Shown piece by piece: positions 8,451-15,333 of a stretch of DNA of 15,333 nt. The notes below the pieces were generated by a model. That model did not search any database. It saw only the letters and a program-made list of their open reading frames with translations, and had not been told where the DNA came from. Location: positions 1-15,333 of the forward strand of contig CAZHQW010000066.1 in the NCBI GenBank assembly GCA_964534745.1. Reading direction: 5' to 3'. Source of the stretch: G020354785 sp964534745 (GTDB taxonomy: Bacteria; Bacteroidota; Bacteroidia; Bacteroidales; UBA10428). Made by a program: the position numbers and the translations under genes. The stretch's first letter is position 1; each line of letters begins with the position of its first letter.

Positions 8451-10367
8451 TTAGTCTTCAAGCCTGTCATACCATGTATTCTTGAGAATAAATCCTGTTC
8501 CTAAAATGATCACAATAGTTATCAGCATAGAATACCACTTCCTTGTAACAATAAAAATTGGAAGAGCAACAAGTGAAGTCTGGCATATAATTCCGATTAA
8601 AATATTGAACATATCCCTTCCGAAATTTTTATTCTTTTCAAATCCGGGATATTGCTCAACGACCTTGTCATGTACTGGCTTCCAGAATCCCCATGGTCTT
8701 ACGGTTCTGTAGAAATTCATAAGAACCTCCATTTTTTGTGGCGGATTTAAATAAGTTCCCAGGATGCAACCTATCAGAGATATTACCAGTAATGCGGGAA
8801 AGAAATATAACAATATTATATCCTGGGGAATAGCGGGGAACAGGGGCGGTAATATTTTCGGAAATACCAGGGCAGCAATAATTCCGGCCAGCATGCCCCA
8901 GAAATAACCGTGTCCGTTAAACCTCCACCAGTACCATTTTAATACGTTTGCAGCCAGGTATCCACCCCATAGCCCTGACACGATCCATTGCAGTATGCTA
9001 TTAACATTCCTGGCAAACAACCCGAATATTATGCTTACAATAACTACCAGTATTCCGGCCGAGTAATTGACCAAGCTTATTTGTCTTCCTTTGGCTTCGG
9101 GATTAATGTATTTAAGATATATATCATTTATAATATAAGCCTGGGCAGCATTTAATGTGCCGGCAAATGTGGAATTGAATGCTGCCAGCAGTCCGGCCAG
9201 CAGTAATCCCAGTATCCCTACAGGAGCAAACTGGTTGATTGCTGAAGGCAATATCTGCTCAAAGTCTATTTTACCAGCTACTATAAGGTCAAGCTTATCA
9301 TAAAAAAGAATAGCAAGCACAGCAAAACCTGTTATCAGGAAATATCTTATAGGATTTAGTATTACAGATACGAATCCGCTCATTTTTGCAGCTTCTTTCG
9401 GACTTTTTGTTGCAAGTATTTTCTGCATATCATAATTTGGAGCCGGACCTGCAGCACTGACGAGTATCCCCTTAAACAGCATCATACCAAAGAAAAGAGA
9501 AAAAAGAGAATACCCGTCACTACTTATTTTGTCATTTACTTCACTTATTATTCCGCCCCAGTCAATATTCAGATTTAATCCGAAAAAAGGAGAAAACCAT
9601 CCATCAGGGACACTAAACTGACTCACGGCCAGTGCTTTCATTGCTATAATCCCTATAACAAGTGAAGAAATCGTCATTATAATATACTGTATAAGATCTG
9701 CCCATACAATGCTTATCATACCGCCCAGGACAGCATAGAAAACTGCAAATGCAGTAAACACTATTCCGTAAAGGTGAGGTACAAATTCGGGCCTGATACT
9801 AAATAATGCATCCACAAAAAAAACATACAGATTATTTAAAAAGCCAATTTTTTGAATCCAGACCGGTGTATGTGACAGCCATTCCAGCACGACCTCCCAG
9901 GGAATGAAAATCTCTATAAATTTCCCTAATCCAATAAACCCGTATGCCAGGAATCCAAGGCAGCTTATAAGTGCAAATACCACTACAATATTATGCGACA
10001 ACGAGGCTCCCAGCCCCCTTCCAAATCTGGTGGATATCCATTCGGCTCCGGTTGTTACATTTGAACGACGCAACCAGGCTGACAGATATACCATTAAAAA
10101 TATCTGGTTAAACACCGGCCACAACCAAGGGATCCATATACTTTTCAGTCCGTATACAAATGCCAGCGTTACCAGCCACATTGTTCCCGATATGTCAAAC
10201 ATACCCGAGGCATTTGAAAGGCCCAGCATATACCAGGGCAGCTTGTTACTACCGAGCAGATAGGATGATTTGCTCTTCTGGGCATGCCTCTTTAAAACCA
10301 ATCCGATTACTACTGTTGAAAGTAAGTAAATACCAATAATAAGTATATCCAACAATTTTAGCTTCAT
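8451..10367 (-). CDS. Sodium:solute symporter (SSS family)
   Basis: Polytopic inner-membrane protein of 638 residues with about 14-15 predicted helices, driving solute uptake with the Na+ gradient. Family features: the first helix breaks at SNASGMFDISG (52-61), the substrate/Na+ region in LeuT-fold SSS transporters. The family signature appears as Y-A-V-L-G-G-x5-W-A-D-L-I-Q-Y from residue 211. NYDMQKILATKSPKEA lies at 311-326, and AAFNSTFAGTLNAA at about 395-408, where S399 and T400 match the two Na2-site hydroxyl residues of vSGLT. A C-terminal cytoplasmic loop carries VRPWGFWKPV, common in Bacteroidota members. The substrate cannot be read from the sequence; sugar-like solutes are plausible. 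The ATG at 10367 is well placed before TM1. The gene is convergent with rnpA and is separated from the upstream CBM9-like gene by a strong terminator, so it probably has its own promoter in 10368-10440, though none is recognisable. Confidence 0.95.
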   Translation of the reverse strand: MKLKLLDILIIGIYLLSTVVIGLVLKRHAQKSKSSYLLGSNKLPWYMLGLSNASGMFDISGTMWLVTLAFVYGLKSIWIPWLWPVFNQIFLMVYLSAWLRRSNVTTGAEWISTRFGRGLGASLSHNIVVVFALISCLGFLAYGFIGLGKFIEIFIPWEVVLEWLSHTPVWIQKIGFLNNLYVFFVDALFSIRPEFVPHLYGIVFTAFAVFYAVLGGMISIVWADLIQYIIMTISSLVIGIIAMKALAVSQFSVPDGWFSPFFGLNLNIDWGGIISEVNDKISSDGYSLFSLFFGMMLFKGILVSAAGPAPNYDMQKILATKSPKEAAKMSGFVSVILNPIRYFLITGFAVLAILFYDKLDLIVAGKIDFEQILPSAINQFAPVGILGLLLAGLLAAFNSTFAGTLNAAQAYIINDIYLKYINPEAKGRQISLVNYSAGILVVIVSIIFGLFARNVNSILQWIVSGLWGGYLAANVLKWYWWRFNGHGYFWGMLAGIIAALVFPKILPPLFPAIPQDIILLYFFPALLVISLIGCILGTYLNPPQKMEVLMNFYRTVRPWGFWKPVHDKVVEQYPGFEKNKNFGRDMFNILIGIICQTSLVALPIFIVTRKWYSMLITIVIILGTGFILKNTWYDRLED

Positions 10368-10440
10368 GATACTATTATTCCGTTAATATTATTATATATA
10401 CAATTACATACGGGTTGTCCCTTAACTTCAGATGAGTAAT

Positions 10441-10476
10441 AAAATAAAAAAAGCCCGGAAAAATAATCCCGGGCTT
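10441..10476 (-). terminator. Rho-independent terminator of the CBM9-like gene
   Basis: A perfect 8-bp, GC-rich stem (AAGCCCGG at 10451-10458 with CCGGGCTT at 10469-10476) encloses a 10-base loop. Read on the minus strand it is followed by a T-rich run (complement of 10450-10441). It begins 19 bases after the end of the secreted CBM9-like gene, ahead of the symporter gene, so the two are likely separate transcription units. Confidence 0.83.
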
Positions 10477-10495
10477 CAAATTAAAATCAAATATT

Positions 10496-11455
10496 TTACT
10501 GGATGGTAAACTTGGCAGTACCTACATACATGTTGTTGTTATACAGGGAGATGAAATATAATCCGCTTTCAAGGCTGGATATATCAATCTTTGTTCCTTT
10601 AACATCTTTAAGTATTAAGGCTTCCTGTCCAATGATATTGGTAATAACAACTCCGTTAAATGTAGCATCAATCTGCAGGTAATCCATTGCCGGATTAGGA
10701 TATACATTGAAGCTTGTAACTTTGTCAGTTACTATTCCTGATCCTCCACAAGTAACTTCATCTGTGCTGAATACTACGTGACCAGCTCCGTCCATGGTAT
10801 TCCATGCTTCATCTGCCGGTACTCCATTTCCATCCTGCATCCAAACAGCTCTTTTCCTTATATCTTCACCTGCATCACGGTCAATTACAGTTACATCAAA
10901 ACCGATAGTGTCAATTGCCAAAGGATCAAGAACCATTCCCAGATGGTCTGTTAATCCGCTGAGAAGCACTGAATATTCAAATTTGTAATCCGGATCATCA
11001 ACCACATAGGCATACGTATATGTTGCAGAATAAGCAATAGTATCCTCTGCATAAGTTGGATCAGGAGCAAACTGATAATGACCTTGTCCGGCTGCTGGTC
11101 CAACACCATCTATTAATGTGTCATTCACATCAAAATAAATTTCAGGTTTGTCAGACATCCAGCCTGCCTGAGGCGGATCACAATACTGCATACACCAGCT
11201 GTCATCTTCAACAGTTATAAGAACTATAATAGCTGTATCGTTCCATACAGCTTGCCACTGTGCTAAATAAAGTGATGGCTCTTCTGCCTGAAAATTCTTT
11301 TCAACATTAAATATTTCAACATTTTCCCAGACAGCGTCAGCTACCCCATCTATAACGAGAGGGCATCCTGCCGGCAGTTTGTAAAAAGTAGCATCCTGTG
11401 CTATTGCTGCCAATGCAAAAATAAAAGCTACAAACAATGCGTAAATTTTTCTCAT
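10496..11455 (-). CDS. Secreted CBM9-like domain protein with T9SS type A sorting domain
   Basis: A 319-residue exported protein. Residues 1-19 form a signal peptide (MRKIYALFVAFIFALAAIA, cleavage before Gln20). Residues about 33-231 match the carbohydrate-binding module family 9 / DOMON-like pattern: IDGVADAVWENVE near the start, a W-x-A-V-W-N-D strand (67-73), VEDDSW, the acidic strand KPEIYFDVND, and a final WNTMDGAGHVVFS. The last 70 residues start with VYPNPAMDYLQI (251) and run through GQEAL, SSLESGLYFI and a final KFTIQ, the typical type IX secretion sorting domain, which is removed as the protein is fixed to the cell surface or released. No catalytic domain is present. Cys88 and Cys92 form a CxxxC pair and two further cysteines (31, 236) could make disulfides. 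The start ATG at 11455 directly precedes the basic/hydrophobic signal. CBM9-like domains are diverse, so glycan binding is likely but not proven. Confidence 0.87.
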   Translation of the reverse strand: MRKIYALFVAFIFALAAIAQDATFYKLPAGCPLVIDGVADAVWENVEIFNVEKNFQAEEPSLYLAQWQAVWNDTAIIVLITVEDDSWCMQYCDPPQAGWMSDKPEIYFDVNDTLIDGVGPAAGQGHYQFAPDPTYAEDTIAYSATYTYAYVVDDPDYKFEYSVLLSGLTDHLGMVLDPLAIDTIGFDVTVIDRDAGEDIRKRAVWMQDGNGVPADEAWNTMDGAGHVVFSTDEVTCGGSGIVTDKVTSFNVYPNPAMDYLQIDATFNGVVITNIIGQEALILKDVKGTKIDISSLESGLYFISLYNNNMYVGTAKFTIQ

Positions 11456-11775
11456 AGTTTTAATTTTTAGTTAATAATATAATATGTTATGCGGATTAAA
11501 AATAACTATTTAATTTAATATATCAAATATTTTTTAGATTATTTTAAGCCTTAAATAATGCTCAATCGCCTTCTATTAAAAAGATTCACATATGCAACAT
11601 CCTGATCTAAATCCATAAAAAATATAAATCTTAAACCTCACTTTACAAATATTAAATCCTTATAGTACTCTATATCAAATATTTATGTACTTTTTATTCA
11701 GATTAAAAAAATAATATTTTATATTTAACCCTTGATTTCGTTCGGCTTTTTAAATTATTTTAACTTCTGTAAAAA
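11456..11775. other. Divergent AT-rich intergenic region, no gene seen
   Basis: These 320 bases separate the divergent CBM9-like and SGNH-TPR genes, so promoters for both should lie here. No convincing -7 box TAnnTTTG is found for either direction. Two structures are visible: an imperfect inverted repeat at 11538-11559 and a 14-base direct repeat (TATATCAAATATTT at 11519-11532 and 11681-11694). There is no ORF of useful length, no tRNA and no terminator. Confidence 0.7.
11538..11559. repeat. AT-rich imperfect inverted repeat
   Basis: The arms ATTATTTTAAG and CTTAAATAAT are near-perfect reverse complements (one extra T in the left arm) around a short GCC centre, 83 bases upstream of the CBM9-like gene start. 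It could be a regulator-binding dyad or a weak transcript hairpin; it is not followed by a T-run in either direction. In such AT-rich DNA chance is a real alternative. Confidence 0.35.
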
Positions 11776-14031
11776 ATGATAAAACAAAAGAAAATACCAA
11801 AAATAAGTATCCGGAAAAGGCTTATATATAATTTCATGCTTTTATGTATCACACTCCTATTCTTGTTTATGCTTGAAGTTATATTGCGTATTGCCGGTTA
11901 TGGTGATGATCTGGGCCTGTTTATCAATAATCCGGATAAGGATTTTAAGAAATACAAAATTGTAAATCCCTATATTGGTAAAAAATATTTCCGGAAGCTC
12001 GAATATACAAGTCCTGCCAATGATATATTCCTGAAAGAAAAACCGGATAACGGATTCAGAGTATTTGTTATGGGAAGCTCCACAGCCATTGGATTCCCTT
12101 ACAACTATAACCTTATGTTTTCCAGGATACTGCATGAGAGGCTGAAGGACAGTTATCCCGACAAATACATTGAAGTCGTAAATACAGCCATAACGGCAAT
12201 AAACAGCTATACTCTGCTGGATTACATGAATGAAATTTTAAAGGAAGAACCTGATGCAATTATCATTTATGCAGGACATAATGAATATTATGGTGCTTTT
12301 GGTGTCGGCTCAAATGAAGCAATGAGTAAATACAGGAAACTGACATTTCTGCATCTGGACCTAATGTCACTGAGAATTTACCAGATGCTTCAAAATGCAA
12401 TTAACGATGCAGGCAGGCTATTCGCTGGCAGCAATAAGGATTCGGAGATAAGAGGAACTTTAATGAAACGTATTGCTGGAAATAAGGAAATAGCCTATAA
12501 AAGTGAGACATATAAAATCGGGATAGAGCGCTATAAAGAGAACATGTCAGATATACTTGAGAAAGCCAATAAAAATAATGTCCCGGTTTTTATAAGTGAG
12601 CTTGTATGCAATGTAAGGGATTGTAAACCTTTCTGCTCAACCCTCACGTATGATTACCCTGAAGCTATAAATATATATGATAAAGCCGCAAAATACGAGG
12701 CAGAAGAAGATTACGCGCAAGCAAAAGAAAATTATTATTTGGCAAAGGATCTGGATTGTATCCGCTTCAGGGCAACTGAAGAAATCAACGATATTATCAG
12801 GGAACTGGCATCAGAATATAAAGCTATCCTGGTTCCTATGAAAGCCCCATTCGAAGATGAATCGGAAAACGGACTGATCGGCAATAATTTACTGACCGAG
12901 CATGTTCATCCCAATATTGACGGATATTTTCTTATGGCAGATGCGTTCTTTAACGAAATTGCCCGATCAGGGCTTCTCGGCAGTAATATAAACATACTAC
13001 ATTATCACAGTCCGGAATACTATAAAATAAACTGGGGATATACTGCCCTGGATAGTCTCCTGGCTGTTCACAGAATCAATAATTTAAAATATCACTGGCC
13101 GTTCAAGCCCCTTGATGCTCCTTTTATCGACTACAGGCTTATATATAAACCTGTATCTATGATTGATTCACTGGCCTTTACAGTGATGAAATCACCTGAC
13201 CTTAACGTTATAGATGCCCACCTCGAACTGGCCAGGTTTTATAAAAAAAGAAATGATTTTTATAAGGCTTTCAGGGAGTATAATGCTGCAATAACATGCA
13301 GTCCCTTCTGGGCAGAAGATTACCTGGATGCAGCCGAATGCCTGATTAATATTAACGATTTCACGACAGCACTTGAATATCTTGATAAATCCATTGAATT
13401 AAAAGAAACCTTTTTCGCCTATTTCACTAAGGGTGAAATTTTCTTACTAAAGAGAGATTACAAAAATGCTTCGGATGCATTTGAAAAAGCATCAAGACTG
13501 GTCACCAATGAAAATAATAAAGAAAAACTAATGGGTAAGCAAATTTTGGCTTATTACTTCAGCGGCCAGGTTGAAAAATCCAGAGAAGCGTTAAATGAAG
13601 TAAGAAAAATAAATCCCAATTACAGTACTGATTTTACCCTCCCGGCAACCGACTATATATTACTTTTTCCGGTGCAGGTTAAAAGGCTTATTATTAGTGC
13701 CCTCGACAATTACAACAATGGTGATTTAGATGTTGCACTAAAGGAATTGCTGAGATCACTGGAAATTAGAGAAACCCCAGTAGCCAACAGGATAACAGGG
13801 GAGATACTCCTTAAAAAAAACCATAAGGATGCTATTTTTTATTTGCTTAAAGCTTCCCCCGATTTTAAAAATGATCCGGAATTTCTCTATAATTTAGCAA
13901 CTTCTTACCTTCAGAACGGAAAACCGGAAGAAGCCAGCAAAATCTTAACAAGAATAAAGAGCATCAATCCCGGTTTCCAGGATTTACAACAGCTGGAGAA
14001 ACTTATAAAAGGCACGGATCATTTAAAATAA
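11776..14031 (+). CDS. Membrane-anchored SGNH/GDSL-type hydrolase with C-terminal TPR repeats
   Basis: A 751-residue protein. A basic N-terminus (KQKKIPKISIRKR) precedes one TM helix at about 17-36, so the enzyme domain is probably extracytoplasmic. The SGNH domain spans about 95-400: block I VMGSSTAIG with predicted nucleophile S102, block III AGHNEYYG (G167, N169), and block V TEHVHPN with catalytic H378. The usual acid of the D-x-x-H pair is Glu375 here. An inserted helical segment (about 296-345, AINIYDKAAKYEAEEDYAQA) looks TPR-like inside the SGNH domain. A C-terminal solenoid of tetratricopeptide-like repeats runs from about 478 to 745. SGNH enzymes cleave or transfer acyl esters; the substrate here is unknown. 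It is followed after 28 bases by a carbamoyltransferase gene, an association known in bacteria, and the two are likely co-transcribed. The ATG at 11776 fits the TM position. Confidence 0.9.
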   Translation: MIKQKKIPKISIRKRLIYNFMLLCITLLFLFMLEVILRIAGYGDDLGLFINNPDKDFKKYKIVNPYIGKKYFRKLEYTSPANDIFLKEKPDNGFRVFVMGSSTAIGFPYNYNLMFSRILHERLKDSYPDKYIEVVNTAITAINSYTLLDYMNEILKEEPDAIIIYAGHNEYYGAFGVGSNEAMSKYRKLTFLHLDLMSLRIYQMLQNAINDAGRLFAGSNKDSEIRGTLMKRIAGNKEIAYKSETYKIGIERYKENMSDILEKANKNNVPVFISELVCNVRDCKPFCSTLTYDYPEAINIYDKAAKYEAEEDYAQAKENYYLAKDLDCIRFRATEEINDIIRELASEYKAILVPMKAPFEDESENGLIGNNLLTEHVHPNIDGYFLMADAFFNEIARSGLLGSNINILHYHSPEYYKINWGYTALDSLLAVHRINNLKYHWPFKPLDAPFIDYRLIYKPVSMIDSLAFTVMKSPDLNVIDAHLELARFYKKRNDFYKAFREYNAAITCSPFWAEDYLDAAECLININDFTTALEYLDKSIELKETFFAYFTKGEIFLLKRDYKNASDAFEKASRLVTNENNKEKLMGKQILAYYFSGQVEKSREALNEVRKINPNYSTDFTLPATDYILLFPVQVKRLIISALDNYNNGDLDVALKELLRSLEIRETPVANRITGEILLKKNHKDAIFYLLKASPDFKNDPEFLYNLATSYLQNGKPEEASKILTRIKSINPGFQDLQQLEKLIKGTDHLK

Positions 14032-14046
14032 TTATCTGTAATCTTG

Positions 14047-14054
14047 TAAATTTG
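14047..14054 (+). promoter_or_regulatory. Candidate Bacteroidota -7 promoter element
   Basis: TAAATTTG matches the Bacteroidota -7 consensus TAnnTTTG exactly. It lies in the 28-base gap, only 5 bases before the ATG of the carbamoyltransferase gene. If active, transcription would begin at or next to the start codon, giving a leaderless mRNA. No matching -33 TTTG/TTG is visible about 20 bases upstream, and read-through from the SGNH-TPR gene is an alternative. Confidence 0.38.
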
Positions 14055-14059
14055 CATAC

Positions 14060-15333
14060 ATGAAAATATTAGGAATTTCTGCATTTTATCATGATTCTGC
14101 AGCGTCTGTTACAGAAGATGGGAAAATTATTGCTGCAGCACAGGAGGAAAGATTTACACGAAAAAAGCATGACTCATCATTCCCTGTTAATGCATGTAAG
14201 TATTGCCTTGAATATACCGGACTAAAAATAAATGAGCTTGACGCAATAGCTTTTTATGATAAACCCTTTCTGAAATTTGAAAGATTACTTGAGACATACT
14301 ATGCCTTTGCCCCAAAAGGACTTATATCGTTTGTCACTTCTATTCCGGTCTGGTTGAAAGAAAAAATCTTTCTAAAAAAGCTAATATTCGATGAACTGAA
14401 AAAGATCGATAATTTTGATAAAAGAAAGATCAGGCTTCTGTTTCCTGAACATCACCTTTCTCATGCTGCAAGCGCTTTTTACCCGTCATCTTTTAAGGAA
14501 GCGGCTATTGTTACAGTTGATGGTGTAGGCGAATGGGCAACCGCATCAATATGTTCTGGTGCCGGCAATAAAATAGAAGTAATAAAGGAACTTCATTTCC
14601 CGCATTCTGTCGGCTTATTATATTCATCATTCACGTTCTGGCTTGGATTCAGGGTGAATTCCGGGGAATATAAACTTATGGGATTGGCCCCATATGGAAA
14701 TCCGGGATCAAAAAGAGTTAAAGAATATATTTCTAAAATCAAAAACGAACTTGCCAATATTAAAGAGGACGGTTCCGTATGGCTGAACCAGAAGTACTTT
14801 AATTATTCCACCGGACTTAAAATGGTCAATGAAAAAAAATGGGAAAAACTTTTTGGATTTCCAAGACGTTTGCCTGAAAGCAAGCTGGAACAGCAGCATT
14901 GTGATCTGGCCATGGCTATACAGAAAGTTTCAGAGGAAATTATGATCAATATGGCAAAAGAAGCCAGGAGACTGGTAAATACGGAAAATCTCTGTCTTGC
15001 AGGTGGTGTCGCATTAAATTGTGTAGCTAACGGTAAACTGCTACAAATGAATATTTTTGAAAATATATTTATTCAGCCTGCTGCCGGCGATGCAGGTGGA
15101 GCAATCGGGGCTGCACTGGCAGCATATTACCTTTATTTCAATAATAAGAGGGGTAAAAATAATGATGAAATGATGCGTGATGCCTACCTCGGTCCCGAGT
15201 TTTCAGACCTGGATATTGAGACTGCTTCAAAAAGACTTAAGGCAAAATATACTAAATACGAAGATTTTAATGAGCTTGCTGAAAAAATCTCAGAACTCAT
15301 CAAACAGGAAAAAGTAGTGGGCTGGTTTCAGGG
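14060..15333 (+). CDS. Carbamoyltransferase, NodU/SxtI/TobZ family, 3'-truncated by window edge
   Basis: Cytoplasmic enzyme that uses carbamoyl phosphate and ATP to place a carbamoyl group on a hydroxyl of a sugar or secondary metabolite. About 424 residues are present out of a usual 570-620. The N-terminal domain has ISAFYHDSAASV, AQEERFTRKKHD, the metal-binding region PEHHLSHAASAF (H131, H132, H135), and TVDGVGEWAT with D154. Further motifs are SGEYKLMGLAPYG, LAGGVALNCVANG (from 313) and QPAAGDAGGAIGAAL. The C-terminal Carbam_trans_C domain starts near the window edge (DAYLGPEFSD) and mostly lies outside. The ATG at 14060 starts directly with MKILGISAFYHD, the expected N-terminus. It sits 28 bases after the SGNH-TPR gene. 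Similar loci in other bacteria continue with DUF5989 and SxtJ-like small membrane genes (established association, recalled, not visible here). The acceptor substrate is unknown. Confidence 0.95.
   Translation, partial: MKILGISAFYHDSAASVTEDGKIIAAAQEERFTRKKHDSSFPVNACKYCLEYTGLKINELDAIAFYDKPFLKFERLLETYYAFAPKGLISFVTSIPVWLKEKIFLKKLIFDELKKIDNFDKRKIRLLFPEHHLSHAASAFYPSSFKEAAIVTVDGVGEWATASICSGAGNKIEVIKELHFPHSVGLLYSSFTFWLGFRVNSGEYKLMGLAPYGNPGSKRVKEYISKIKNELANIKEDGSVWLNQKYFNYSTGLKMVNEKKWEKLFGFPRRLPESKLEQQHCDLAMAIQKVSEEIMINMAKEARRLVNTENLCLAGGVALNCVANGKLLQMNIFENIFIQPAAGDAGGAIGAALAAYYLYFNNKRGKNNDEMMRDAYLGPEFSDLDIETASKRLKAKYTKYEDFNELAEKISELIKQEKVVGWFQ

Noticed and set aside
9904..10263. 119-codon open frame on the plus strand
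   Set aside because: It is antisense to the symporter gene, whose membrane helices and family motifs cover this stretch; the plus frame shows no protein-family features.
1..15333. CRISPR array, toxin-antitoxin pair, phage or transposon genes as an explanation for an 'exciting' system
   Set aside because: No regularly spaced repeats, integrase or transposase motifs, terminal inverted repeats or small toxin-antitoxin ORF pairs were seen on either strand.

Overview
The window looks like a chromosomal segment of a Bacteroidota (Bacteroidetes) bacterium. The DNA is AT-rich. One secreted protein ends in a type IX secretion (T9SS) sorting domain. Starts lack clear Shine-Dalgarno sequences, one intergenic site matches the Bacteroidota -7 box TAnnTTTG, and the gene families (AsmA_2-like protein, 'AHQLGTP' histidine kinase, SGNH-TPR protein) are typical of the phylum. 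No rRNA, tRNA, CRISPR array, insertion sequence or phage gene is visible.

Layout, left to right. (1) Positions 1-734 (+) hold the end of a ThiF/MoeB/HesA E1-like gene whose start lies off the left edge. It has lost several ATP-site and zinc-binding residues. (2) Positions 845-8316 (+) are a tight four-gene run with gaps of 19, 25 and 24 bases: a hybrid sensor kinase, a large AsmA-like envelope protein, an orphan two-TM histidine kinase, and the RNase P protein rnpA. (3) On the minus strand, 8451-10367 encodes a sodium:solute symporter and 10496-11455 a secreted CBM9-like protein with a T9SS tail. A strong terminator separates these two. (4) A 320-base AT-rich divergent intergenic region follows. 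(5) From 11776 (+) there is a membrane-anchored SGNH-hydrolase/TPR protein, and 28 bases later a NodU/SxtI-type carbamoyltransferase that runs off the right edge.

How the genes may work together. The 845-8316 run puts two membrane kinases around an envelope AsmA-like protein, with no separate response regulator in the window; this suggests envelope sensing, but that is inference. The SGNH-TPR and carbamoyltransferase pair resembles a recurrent bacterial cassette in which O-carbamoylation of a sugar or secondary metabolite is linked to an SGNH acyl-ester enzyme, often with small DUF5989 and SxtJ-like membrane proteins that would lie to the right of this window. That pair, the degenerate E1 and the kinase/AsmA/rnpA cluster are the parts most worth a second look. 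I did not find a clearly new multi-gene system.
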